64,000 bases of DNA from Anastrepha obliqua. Lineage: Eukaryota; Arthropoda; Insecta; Diptera; Tephritidae. A model generated the notes under the pieces. It did no database searches and was not told the origin of the DNA. It saw only the letters and a list, made by a program, of their open reading frames with translations. Each line of letters starts with the position of its first letter. Position 1 is the first letter of the stretch. The stretch is taken from the NCBI RefSeq assembly GCF_027943255.1, contig NC_072894.1, positions 131,555,601 to 131,619,600 on the forward strand. Direction: 5' to 3'. This document shows, piece by piece, positions 11,321 to 22,329 of the stretch. Both the position numbers and the translations under genes were made by a program.

Positions 11321-12599
11321 CCTTCACCTATGTTAATTCGATGCCATCTGAACAACGACCGATAGGGCAGGTGTGTGAATACGTATGGACTGAACGGGCA
11401 AAATACTGCTACCGAATCACCGAGGTTACTCTTCCAATTTTGCTTCGGATGGCCAAGCCTGATAATCGATCGTACTGCGGACATTTAACTGGAAATTGAG
11501 TGTCCTTACCTTTCACAACTAGTCGTTTGAAGGAGAAAACAGCCATATTCCATCTGTCCACTAATTTTCGACGTCGAGTCGTGGAGTTATGCAATAAACC
11601 ACGAGATTCGTGTGCAAGGAATTGGTGTGGAGGTACTGTCTGCACAAAGTAGTCTATTTATACATACATACACACACATATAATAATACGATTTAAAAAC
11701 TGATTTATGGAATCCAATTAACTTTTAACTGATTGCTGTCATTTAATTTTGTAATATTCATCGAAATATTAATTCTATGTTTTTAGTAGTATGAATAGCA
11801 AATAAACATACATATACGTAAATACATACACACGTACATGTACGTATATCCAAACATGCTGATATCGCCTGAAAAACACTTTTGTATTCCATTGATGCAG
11901 TCGAATGGGCAGTAGTCACATAAAAAATCTGTCACAACAGATATGTGAAAAATAAAAAAACGCAAACAAGAACAACTGCTGCTACAACTTAAAAGCTAAT
12001 AACTACAAATAGCCAGACACTACAAATAATACCATACCAAAAAAAGCACAAAACTCAACACAAAACACAAAACGCGGCTGTGAGCAAGCAAAAGACTTTA
12101 GAGTTCGTAACACGCGCAGCAGCACTTACGGCACAAAGTTAGGGACGAGGAGATGGAAATCGGCAGATAGGTAAGCTGGACCACGATAAGGTTTGTTCAG
12201 ACATACTATGAAATTATGTGTCTACATACAGACATATGTACGTACAAACATATGTACATCTGTAGTACTCGTATTTCGATACTTGCAGGCCGGCAATGTT
12301 GTTGGTAGTGGGTTGGCTAACCAAAGTGGACAGACTGAAATTAATTCTTATTTATGTTTATTCAGCCGGTATGGCATAATTAAGTTAAACATGGCCTTAT
12401 AAATTCGAGACGCGTTTTTTCGTGTGAAACGTTTTATGCAATCACAAATATAGGCAATACATAAATTCATACACTAACATGCATACATACATATAGACAC
12501 GTACAAGTAGTTTTGGGGCAATCCATGGAAAATGGCAAAATACGATTGCTGAACCAATTGTATTTGAAATGTTTCGAAATACATATATAAAGCGACTAT
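11321..12599. other. Unassigned stretch
   Basis: There is no recognised gene. Frames around 11240-11645 are open on both strands for about 80 codons and are less AT-rich than their surroundings, but I recognise no domain. TACA/TATG microsatellites occur near 11660-11690, 11800-11850 and 12480. Confidence 0.5.
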
Positions 12600-13445
12600 C
12601 ATTTTTTATCATTCAAGCTACTTTTATCGATAATATAATACATTTTGACCAATTATATATTGTTATCGGTTGTAATGTTTTATCGATAACGCATTTACAT
12701 CGGTCACTTTTTTTTCTATAATAAATGCTTATCGATTGTATATTTTTATCGATATAACATTTATACCGACATCACATTTTTATCGATTGCACATATTTAC
12801 CAATTACATAATATTAGCAATAATACAGTTTTATAGACTATACATTTTTTTGGTCTACATATTTTATCGATTATATTGTTATCAATGCAATTATTTATCG
12901 AGTATAAATTTTTATCGATTATACATTTTTATCGATAATATATTTTTATTGACAACAAATTTTTATCAACTACATATTTTAATCGATAACACATTGTTAT
13001 CCATTATGCATTTTTATCGACTATGCAGTTTTATCCATATTATATTTTTAGCGATTTTAATTTTTATCGAGAATACATTTTTATGGATGGCACATTTTTA
13101 TCGATAAAACATTTTACATTACATATTTTTATCGATAACACATTTTCATCGATTACATACTTTTTATCGATAACCCATTTTTATTGATTATAAGTTTTTC
13201 AGATTATTTATTTTGATCGATTATAATTTTTCATCATTAATATTCCTCCAAATTTTATTTTACAAAACGCTCTTTTAAGCACTATTATCGGCTTACCATT
13301 TTACTATCGAATGTTTAATTATAAATGTCTTTACTATACTTTGCTGTTTTATAATCGATTTTTTTATATACCGACTTTTTACTATTAATTTTTTGTTACA
13401 TACTCCTTCAAATACCCATTATTTAATCGATTAAGTCGCCTCCGA
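12600..13445. repeat. Degenerate minisatellite rich in TATCGATA palindromes
   Basis: The DNA repeats a loose unit of about 17-20 bp built on ACATTTTTATCGAT followed by AA or TA. Perfect TATCGATA octamers occur at 12625, 12681, 12747, 12930, 13099, 13130 and 13165. TATCGATT occurs at 12781, 12865 and 12913, AATCGATA occurs at 12981, and there are many one-base variants. In Drosophila TATCGATA is the DRE, bound by DREF and by BEAF-32. The array therefore looks like a cluster of such sites, but whether it is bound is unknown. The open frame at 12736-13107, with its recurring HFYRLYIFI-like pattern, is a by-product of the repeat and not a gene. Confidence 0.75.
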
Positions 13446-13641
13446 ACGGCAGATGATTTTTTACGAGGAGCTTTTTCATGACAGGAATACACTCGGAGGT
13501 TTGCCATGGCCTGCTGAATAGCGACTGCCATTAGAAAAATGTTTTTCTTAATTTTGGTGTTTCACGCGTGGATATTCTAGCCGGACACTTCCGTATGGTA
13601 GTCACGCACCAACCCATTCGGCTACGGCCACCGCTCGCACA
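13436..13641 (-). repeat. tRNA-derived SINE, head and body (copy 2)
   Basis: On the minus strand the copy starts with GGCCGTAGCCGAATGGG, an A-box-like promoter segment, at about 13640-13610. It passes through a degraded B box and the GAAACACC junction, then the body with ACACTCGGAGG and GAACGGCAGAT as read on the plus strand. It matches the full copy at 19717-20025 in order and orientation. The 3' tail part is missing. Confidence 0.75.
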
Positions 13642-14823
13642 AATATACAAATATTTATTTTAGAAGCAAATAATAATTTTTGCTTTCTTCTTACTTTGCG
13701 TGATAAGATTTTGGTTTGTTTTCATTGTAACGGGAAAACTTCGAAAAATGCCTACCGTGGAAGGCCTCTATTGCCGGTACAGTATTTTTCCACGCCGCCA
13801 CTGCGCTACGAAGTATAAAAATTTGCATATGTATGTATGTAAAAGCTAGAATCACCAGACATGACATTTTTTTCTGTTCTTTTTTCATTAGCAATTTTTT
13901 GATTTAAAATTTGAGTGGCTAATATTTTGCTTTGCCGATTTTAGTGCGCTCCCTCCCTTCTCATCCATTTTCGTAGTCGATTAAAGTGCGCCCATAAATA
14001 TTTGCTCAGCAAACCGGTAGTAAACCTGAGTGGACCAAATTCGTACAATGGGGCTTGGGCAAATACAAGTGTCTGCATTAATATTTACACACACACACAC
14101 GCATACATACACACGCACATAAATACATAAACTGTCGCGCATGCGTGCTAGCTAAAATGTTAGCCTAAAATGTCTATTTGTTGACAAAGAATTGTCAAGG
14201 CGCATAAAATTAGTACTCGCCGTCGGAGGTATAATAACTGGCGTCAAGTAGCCGCCGTCGAGTTCTAATACCAGTTGGTACGAAGGCACTAAAGCCAAAG
14301 CGTCTGCATATAATATTTTTAAAGTCATAAATTCTCTGCTAAAAGCTTTGTTTATTTTACTTCTTTTTAAGAAATAATACTTGTACGAGTATTTTAATTT
14401 AAACTCATAACTATTTGTCTATTCCACCTTTTCTTGCCGGTAATTCAGTAGCTTCAGAAAACAGAAATAATCTAATATTAATTAGCTTCGAAGAGTAAAT
14501 AAATTCTAACACCATTTAAAGCCGGTATTGTATTTGTGCATTAAAAAGGATATGGCGTTGTGTCTTTTTTGTCGAACTTAGTACTTACGAATTCGCTTGC
14601 GAAAGTAAATATTTGCAGTGTTTTTGGCTGGCCAATACTGTTTTAACCCACTAACGCACAAATCTAAATCGCTGGAAATTCAGAATTCTTATTGTTTTTT
14701 GTTTTAGTGTATAGCTTTGGCGCGAAAAACTCAAAACGAATGTCAGATTTATGATCATTATGTCAGATTTTCTAAAAAGGTAGTGAGATAATTCGTTGCA
14801 TGTCTAAGTAGTTAATGCAAATA
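13642..14823. other. Unassigned AT-rich stretch
   Basis: I see nothing coding. A CA microsatellite lies around 14088-14125. Confidence 0.55.
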
Positions 14824-15726
14824 AAAGGCGGTTAAGTTTCAAGGGCCGGTGTTGATTTTGAATGAAGTACAATTTTTTTAAGAAATTATTGTGATTTCTC
14901 TTTATTATGATAATACTGGTATAGCTCAATTACGAACAGAACAAAATATTGGCCAAATAGCCGCTGAGGCCTCGGCGGCACACCTCCATCCGATGGTCCA
15001 AATTTTCGATGACGCTGAGGCATAATTGAGGTTCTATGCCGTCAATATGCCGAATTGCCTCATCCTTTAGCTTTTTTAATTGTTGCTAGATTATCGACGT
15101 ATACCTTTTCTTTCAAATAACTCCAAAGAAAGAAGTCCATATCTTCCCAATCGGGTCATAAAAGGTTCGTTATCATCTCACGATAGCGAACACTATTCAC
15201 AGTAACTGTCTGACCGGCCTCATTTTGGAAAAAATACGGCCCAATGATGCCGCCATTCTGACCATTGACGGCGTTTGAAATGGTCAAAAGGCTTTAGTTC
15301 TTGAGTCAATTGCACCTTGTAAGCGTGTAAATGCAAGTCTTTATGCATAATGCTCATCAACGACGAGCGCGAGAGGTGCGACGACGAGTTGAGGTGGACG
15401 GCTCTTCAACCACACTATCGCGAACAGCAGCAATATTTTCTGCAGTACGAGGTGTACGAGCATGTACTGGTGTTTTTGCATCTCCAACAGACCCGGTTTG
15501 CTCAAACTTTTGCACAATTTTTCCGATTGTATGCACATTTGGACGATTAAATTGGCCGAAAAAATCACGAAGTGCGCGATATAATTTTAACGCGTTGCTC
15601 GATTGTGTATCTTTCAATGGTTCAAATTCAGTTAGTCTGAAATTGAAAAATGTCAAATGAAATGCAGAAAAAACTTGACATTTAGGTGTGGTTTACATTC
15701 AACATCGGCCCTTTATTTTACTTTTT
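14824..15726 (-). mobile_element. Mariner-like (DUF4817-type) element, family B, copy A
   Basis: The ends are imperfect inverted repeats of about 40 bp: AAGGCGGTTAAGTTTCAAGG at 14825 and, reading inward from the right, AAAATAAAGGGCCGATGTTG ending near 15722. TA flanks both sides. The same termini bound the small copy at 44073-44447. Minus-strand coding remnants include an N-terminal helix-turn-helix block (15357-15656), GGIIGPYFFQNEAGQTVTVN near 15190-15260 and a C-terminal piece near 14950-15130. Frames are shifted relative to one another. Confidence 0.75.
14950..15656 (-). pseudogene. Decayed DUF4817-type transposase
   Basis: The N-terminal frame (15357-15656) reads DFFGQFNRPNVHTIGKIVQK and then TPRTAENIAAVRDSVVEEPS, the DNA-binding region that precedes the catalytic core in this family. 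The catalytic core survives only in pieces in other frames: IIGPYFFQNE at about 15230, a DMDFFLWSYLKEKVYVD segment near 15100-15140 and a C-terminal scrap near 14960. The first catalytic aspartate and much of the core are not visible. The gene is non-functional. Confidence 0.7.
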
Positions 15727-18560
15727 ATACTAATAACTGATGTCATAATAACAAAATGTATGCATCTGCCGAATAAAAGCGTTTTTTGTGCGACAAAACT
15801 ACTGAAAATATAGTTTTGACTTTCGACAGTCTGAAACTTTCGTTGAGTTTTGACATTCCACTGACTTCTGAGAATAACTTAAGAGTTTTCATAATAAATA
15901 GTTTAATGTATTCGTACTCTTTTAGATTCCCGGAGAGTTGAGAGCCCTTTGCTCTTTTGATTACTTTTTTTGCCACATTTGGTGGTAAAAATTCAATGCT
16001 CTAAGGCGTCCTTGCCCGTGAGAGAGTTAAGATATTCAGTTTTTGATGGCGCAGACAATTTTTTATCGATTCGGTATTTGCGTCTCGAATTTTGCATGCG
16101 AATTGGTTCGAAGAATTCTTACCAAGTTATGCAACGCCTCAAATGTGCCAGCAAATATTGGAACAATTTAAAAATACTAGAAGAACATATAAGAGAGCTA
16201 TGAAGAAAAAAATTATAATCACAAAAATAGCTTAAATAGGAGAAGACCACACAAATTTTGAGCCAAGAAACAAATTTATAATTTTCCGATGACTTTTAAT
16301 GCGCTGAACCCCAATCTGTACATCGAATTGTCACAGCACGACTGGCTTCTAAGTAATAATAGTACGAAATTGAGTTACTGTGAAATCATGAAATACTTTT
16401 TTCTTTAACGTAACGAAATGCAGCTATTCACCTTCTTAACCAATTTCGATATGATATTAAAAAATCTGTGTTTATCGCCGAGGTATTAAATGGAAGACTT
16501 CGGTCAAATGTGATATCACAGTGGACCTCCATTTTCAGCCTAAGTGTGTCACGGATCTTGCGGCTCCGTGGCCAGCCAAAAACACTGCAAATATTTATTC
16601 ACAACCTAACCTTAACTAATTTTAGTGGTTAAGTAGAAATTTTAAAAGGAAAATATTTAATATTCGCAAAATCTGCTGAGTGCAGGAAGAAAGAAATGTT
16701 TGGCTATAAAGAGTTCTGCCATTTTCTGAATAATATTTCGTCGCTATATCTTTTCTAGCTCCGACAAACATTTTCGTCTCACTTTCATATCTACCAAACT
16801 TTCATATCTGCAAAACACGCTTACAAAACTGCGAATGTGAACTAAACGAAGCCTACGTATGTATATATGCATGTGTGAAATAAAAAAAGTCCAAATAGTT
16901 CTCATAAAACTTCAGATAATTTAATCAGTCATCCATTTACAAGTTTTCGAGAAGAAAAAACATAAAAGTGGTTCAGAACAGGATTTTAACTTTGTAGAAT
17001 GATCTTTTAAATTTACATTAACAAAAACAAAAAAAAAAGCGAAAACCAAAAACAAGAAGTAGGCTGGAAAAAAGCAATGGACAATTGAAAATTAGATACA
17101 AAGTCACACGGTTTAAAAACTTGCTAAAGAAATCACTGTAGAATTGTAAATATGTGAGGTGGTTATAAATGCTGTTCGTGTATAAGTAGGAGAAACTACC
17201 AGCCACAATACAAGCAGCAACAAAAATAAACTGTTATTGCTGTTTATGCTCTCTATGCTGCCGATGCTACATAGCTAATAAGCCATGATTGGGTTCTTTA
17301 ACGTTTAGAAGCGCCAAAGTTGTAGCGCAGCTGGTTTCATGGCCCAACTACAGCTGCTGCTAGCTGCTGCGAACATTGCCTATGCGGCGAGAACAGCTAA
17401 ACGGCGCTAAGGCAGCGTTGAAGTTAGAAGAGTCGAACGTCGCCGACCAAAGAAGGCAACCAATGTTAAATGATTGCAATGGGCTATTAGAAAAATAAAC
17501 AAACTAGAAATAGACAGGCAGACATGTAAGCAGGCGGATAGAAAGGCTGGTCGATAGACAGATCGCCAACGGACAGAAGTCAAGCGACAAGGCGCAGCAA
17601 AGGAGGGTATCTCTTGAGTCTGGGTCGCATCGATAGACAAATACATAAATGAGGCGACTAGCACAGCCGTTATGCATAAATGTGTCTGAATGTTTGGACG
17701 AGGAGCGAAGGAATAATCTCTCAACACACTCGTCGAAGACTCCGGTAGCAACGTACCTATCCAGCTGTTGTTGCAGCACGTCGGTTTGCTGATGCTGATG
17801 CTAAGGCTGATGCTTGCTTGCTTACCGGTTGTTAGCCATTGCGCCGATCGATGGAGCCAGCAATTAAGTGACCTGAGCAACAAAATAAATGGGGAAATCG
17901 CTGATAAGCGAAACACAGAAAATTATGGCCAACTTAAGCAGCGACTAGCTGCACGTACATATATATTAACATAGCGTAAAAATATATATATATATACACA
18001 CACATACCTACATGCCTCCGTATATACAGACATGCAAGTGAGACAATCATCCAGTTAGAGTTACCGATGAGAGGTAATTGAAAACGCGCACAATTCGATA
18101 TCTGTCAGCGATCTTATGGGACACACATACACACACATTGGTACATTGCCTCATATACCAGTCAGTATGTGAGGTTTAAGATAAGCTAAACATCAATATG
18201 GCAAGAATTTGTAAACTATGTATGTATGTAAGTCAGAAGGCGAACCTTCAGTATTGTTGACTAGGGTTTAATATTCGTGCACAGACAGAGGCTGCATCTT
18301 ATTGATCCGGAATCTAGCCTCAGCAACCAAAATGATCATTAGCCTTTTATTTTTATTTATTTTATTTTATTTTTATTTAAAAAAAATATTTCTAAGACCT
18401 TAAAAAGTTTTAGTTAGACAAATTCTGCGGTATCTTGGGATCTTGAAGTTGGAAGCAATTAGGATTTGGAATGAATACTTGCTCCTAAAAGCCAACGAAA
18501 TAAGCCGGGTATTTTGTAGGTGATAAAGACGCGGCGAGGTACTACATCTTATATTCCCAA
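15727..18560. other. Unassigned stretch
   Basis: I found no gene with support. 17.29-17.95 kb is less AT-rich and has long overlapping open frames on both strands, but none shows a domain. A TA/CA microsatellite lies at about 17975-18005. Confidence 0.5.
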
Positions 18561-18699
18561 AGATTCAATGGCACTGTAAGCCCACTGATAAGGAGAAAAC
18601 TGTGGTTCTTTCTCTGATTACGGCAGAACGTTTACAGACGAATGACCACACGGAACCCGCAATCAATTTTACTAAGAGATATAAGGTTATCTTCCCTTC

Positions 18700-19190
18700 T
18701 AGGTAAGAGTGGAACAGTAGCCCGACATGGCTACATGATGACTCGCGAAAATGCTGTACAGACGCATCCAAAACGCTCCAGGGGGTAGGCGCAGGAATAG
18801 TGCGGCCTAGCGCACAAACATCTTCAACGCTGAGTACAGGTACTAAAATTTTCCATGCGGAGCTTGTCGCTATAATGGAAACAGTGAAGAGCGTTGGAAA
18901 AAGTAAAAAATGGAAATCCTTTGACACAGTCAACCAGTCGTCAAAACCTTAAATAGCTTTACATTCATTTCAAACGCCCTTATGGTATGTAAAAATCCAC
19001 TCAACGAAATGGCGACTCTTAAACAGATTTCAATGATTTGGGTACACGAAGTAAACGAGAAGGCAGACTTGTATGGCAAAAAGGGGGCTGAAGGGCCATT
19101 TATATCATCAACTCCATTTTTGGCATTAACAAAAACCTCTTTAGGAAACCAAAAAAATGGATCCAAATAAAAACCAAGAAATACTGGAAC
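18700..19190 (+). pseudogene. LINE RNase H domain remnant (5' half)
   Basis: Around 18755 the plus strand reads CTDASKTLQGVGAGIV and then IFHAELVAIMETV, the first two catalytic blocks (D and E) of LINE-encoded RNase H. After a frame change it reads NPLNEMATLKQISMIWV and NEKADLYGKKGAEGPF (18990-19100), the H-containing WVPGH region and the last D in degraded form. The next part of the same protein reappears at 20038, after two inserted repeats. The WVPGH motif is damaged and several frameshifts are present. Confidence 0.65.
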
Positions 19191-19206
19191 GTCATATATA
19201 TATATA

Positions 19207-19716
19207 TTCGGGCGGGTCGATTTAAAAATTAAAAATCGCTCTGCTCGTATTCTAAGGATCAAAATAAGAAACTTTGCCGAAGGAACCATACCTCTAAAAC
19301 GAATTCTGATGTCCCCCAATTTGGGTCGAACGAAAAATCCCACTTTGACCCATTTAGAGTGCTCCAATCGAGTCCAAATGTATGACCGACCCCCACTAAC
19401 TTTGGACGGCCGATCCACCCATGCCAGTGGCACACCCCCTGGAACTCCCCTGGAGGGTTCCCCATACAATCATTTCAAAATATCACCATTTTTGGCCTTT
19501 ACATGAGAAAAGAAACTAAAAAGTTCAACCCAATTTGGGGGACATCAGAATTCGTTTTAGAGGTATGGTTCCTTCGGCAAAGTTTCTTATTTTGATCCCT
19601 AGAATATGATTTTCATTTCGTTTTAGAGGTATGGTTCCTTCGCCAAAGTTTCTTATTTTGATCCCTAGAAGACGATTTTCTCAGAGCAATGAGCGATTTT
19701 TAAATCAACCCGCCCT
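19207..19716. mobile_element. Foldback/MITE-like element with long inverted arms
   Basis: The left arm (about 19207-19330) starts TTCGGGCGGGTCGATTTAAA. The right arm (about 19523-19716) is its inverted copy and ends TTTAAATCAACCCGCCCT. The shared interior includes AGAAACTTTGCCGAAGGAAC and GTCCCCCAATTTGGGT. The right arm carries an extra copy of a segment of about 60 bp (CGTTTTAGAGGTATGGTTCC), so it is longer than the left. No transposase frame is seen. The final GAA of the right terminus seems to lie at 20033, beyond the inserted SINE. The element sits in the LINE remnant, and its family is not recognised. Confidence 0.65.
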
Positions 19717-20025
19717 AATAATAATTGGCGCGTACACCTTTTTTGGGTATTTGGCCGAGCTCCTCCTCCTATTTGTGGTGTGCGTCTTGATGTTGTTCCA
19801 CCAATGGGGAGACGTACAGTTTCAAGCCGACTCCGAACGGCAGATATTTTATGAGGAGCTGTTTTATGGCAGAAATACACTCGGAGATTTTGACATTGCC
19901 TGCCGAGGGGCGACCGCTATTAGAAAAATGCTTTTCTTAATTTTGGTGTTTCACCGAGATTCGAACCTACGGTGTCTCTGTGGATTCAGAATGGTAGACT
20001 CGCACCAACCCATTCGACTACGGTG
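19717..20025 (-). repeat. Full-length tRNA-derived SINE
   Basis: On the minus strand the head contains an A-box-like TAGTCGAATGGGTTGG (about 20020-20005) and a perfect B box GGTTCGAATC (19967-19958), spaced as in a tRNA gene. This is the internal RNA polymerase III promoter. After GAAACACC comes a non-tRNA body, ending in GGTGTACGCGCCAATTATTATT as the 3' tail. CCGCCCT occurs on both sides (19710-19716 and 20026-20032) and may be a target duplication, although part of it could belong to the SINE head. There is no cloverleaf-competent 3' half, so it is not a tRNA gene. Confidence 0.8.
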
Positions 20026-20032
20026 CCGCCCT

Positions 20033-20165
20033 GAAATGTCATAAACGGCCTTAATCACTCCAAAAAGATCCTGAACTTTAATACTAACAGAGCAAAATCT
20101 GATCCAACCCTAGACAAAAAGAGCCTCAGATTACTCTGTGGAGCGCTTGCAGGCCATTTTGCTTG
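20033..20165 (+). pseudogene. LINE ORF2 C-terminal remnant (continuation)
   Basis: The plus strand reads KKSLRLLCGALAGHFACI near 20108-20160, the conserved L-R-x-L-x-G-x-L-x-GH segment that follows RNase H in LINEs. A stop follows. It continues the protein interrupted at about 19190. The gap is filled by the foldback element and the SINE. Confidence 0.55.
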
Positions 20166-21929
20166 CATTCGTCCTCACATCTGACCTAAGTGCGCCGCTG
20201 GCTTCAGCGGCTGCGACTTCAATCTAACCTAAACTATCGATTTTTAAATTTTTGGTGGGGTATTATTTTGGGTTCTTCGATTAGGAACAAGTTGTGCTGC
20301 ATCTCAAATACTTGGTAAATTAATAGGACGATCGATCTTTGGAAATTTTCTCTGCAATAAAAGTTTGGAAACCCACTTCGCAATTACATGCCGTGGCACA
20401 CACGCAAGCTGTCGATCAGACTGCAAAAAATCTAAAGCCAAACCAGGCAATAACAAAAAATTGGGAAACAAAAACCAAATCAAACGTGTTGTTGTTTATT
20501 TGGATTACAGCCAACTGGGTTGTTTTTTTGACAGATTTTTTTGTTCGTATTCGACTCGTTTTTCAGTTTATTTGTGACGTTGATTTGTTGTATTCCTTTT
20601 TATTTTATCGCCAGTTCATGTTTACTGCCACTTAATGGCTCTTCACCTGTGTGGTTTTGTGTGTGCTGCGTATGCGGCGATCGAGCCTAGTTGGTCCTGC
20701 TCTTGCTGGCCTTTTCGCCTTTTCGCCTTCTGCCAACACACTCTGACTGGGCTGGTGAATTGATTGCCAACAACAAACAATCAGCTTACAACAAAAACAA
20801 TATTTATGTGTGTGTATGTATGCACGTGACTGGGTGAAAAGAGAAGAAAAAACGTAAGATGGAAGAGAGTGGTTGATGTAGGTACCAGGGCTGTCATTTT
20901 TATATCTATTTTGTGGCTGTTGGCTGCATGCGTTCGCAATGATGCTGCGGCCGGGATCTACGAAAACTTACCGCAAACATATGTATGTATGTGTAATTGC
21001 AACTGGATTTATACATTCACAGTTTTACCTTTGCCGTTTTAACACTTTTTTCAATGGCTAGCATTTGTAGGTTTATGTGTGTGAACGCCTGGTCTAACTA
21101 AAGCAAAACTGCCATACTGTTTAACTGCGCATGCGCGCACGATCTGCCGAAGAAATACGACAAACAGCTTTAATAAACATTGAAATCGGCAGCAAGCAAC
21201 AACAACAACAACTAGCGAATGCATAAACAACAAATAAATGGCAAATAAAAACGGTGACGACCTAAAACCGGCAACAAGAAGTCGCTAGCAAACACAGTAA
21301 ACACTCGTATGTATGTACCATATGTACATACATATGTATGTATGAGTCTGTGCACGCATGCAGCGCAAGAACCAAGAGTGTGCGCTTGTGCCCCTAACAA
21401 TGACGCTTGGCTCATGCTGGTTGCCATTTGTTAGTATTTTATTTTGATGGAGACGGTTTTTTAGGTGCGGCCGAACTCTTGATTTGGCATACAAAATTGC
21501 CAACTTAATGTTGTTGCTGTTCAACTGTTCGGTTGAGTGGCTTAATGTGTATTGCCCATTGTGTGTGTGTGTATGTATGTTTGTTGCGCTACATGTTTGC
21601 TGCTCGTTGCCCAAATCCATTGCTGCTACCGCCTTTGGGCGTCTTAATACCCATTTTGGTTGAGACTCCGTAATCTCAGGGGACAAATTTTCCTTTTTTG
21701 ACATCTGAAGATTTATTAGGTAGGTATTCAAATGTGTGAGTATGTGCTTGAGTATTCTTCTGGGATATGCGGATGACAATGCAAACTCGCATATCGGGCA
21801 AGTATATACCCGCTACCGTTTGGTACTGAATCATTGCAATTTTTTTCTAAAGTTTGGTCAACACTTGACTGCAAAAAAAAATATATTTGATTAGTGTGAT
21901 ATTTCCTATAAATTGTAACATTGAAGAAA
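20166..21929. other. Unassigned stretch
   Basis: No supported gene. TATG repeats occur near 20810, 20985 and 21300-21345, and a GT run near 21560. Open frames are short and uninformative. Confidence 0.5.
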
Positions 21930-22140
21930 GACCAAAGTTTGAATCCCCTGTATCCATTCAGTCATTACGTCAAAGCCTTGACCCTTCAGCTTCCAGCAGC
22001 AAAAAAAAAAAGTTAGGCTGTACTGCATACCTGTGCACCGAGGGATCAAAGGCCATGTGTTTGCTGACAAGTAGGCAAGAGGTGGAGCAACAAACCTCTT
22101 TATGAAACCAATACTATTCTGCAACCTTAGCTAGCCTCTC
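21930..22140 (+). pseudogene. Possible LINE RNase H scrap
   Basis: At 22029 the plus strand reads PVHRGIKGHVFADK, a stop, then ARGGATN. This resembles the WVPGHxGIxGNExADxLAR end of a LINE RNase H domain. The upstream frame is open but not diagnostic. The following 22.3-23.0 kb may belong to the same or another decayed retroelement, but I could not identify it. Confidence 0.4.
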
Positions 22141-22329
22141 AAGCTCCTGATTACTGAGAGAGTAAATTCAGTGGAGTAGGTGCTGGGGGGTCATGGAAAG
22201 AACAATAAAGAGTTAGAGGGGATGATTTTTAGATTGCTTAATTGCTTTTTTACGTGCATTGGTTCAGACTATCTATCAGTTAGTTAGACAGATTGCTAGC
22301 ATTTTATGTGAGAATGAAGGGACGTCGGA

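Noticed and set aside
11240..11645. Overlapping open frames near the second Helentron
   Set aside because: Frames of about 80 codons on both strands, no recognisable domain and no splice or start context.
12736..13107. 123-codon open frame with recurring HFYRLYIFI-like repeats
   Set aside because: It is the in-frame reading of the TATCGATA minisatellite: three ~20-bp units give a 20-residue repeat. There is no independent sign of coding.
17407..17974. 169-codon minus frame and a 68-codon plus frame
   Set aside because: The frame is cysteine- and serine-rich with no domain and overlaps open frames on the other strand. It is likely chance in a less AT-rich patch.
18930..19469. 179-codon minus-strand open frame
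   Set aside because: It runs through the LINE RNase H remnant on the wrong strand and across the foldback arm, and it matches no domain.
19950..20025. Possible tRNA gene with A and B boxes
   Set aside because: There is no acceptor or T-arm pairing to complete a cloverleaf, and the body and tail recur as a SINE.
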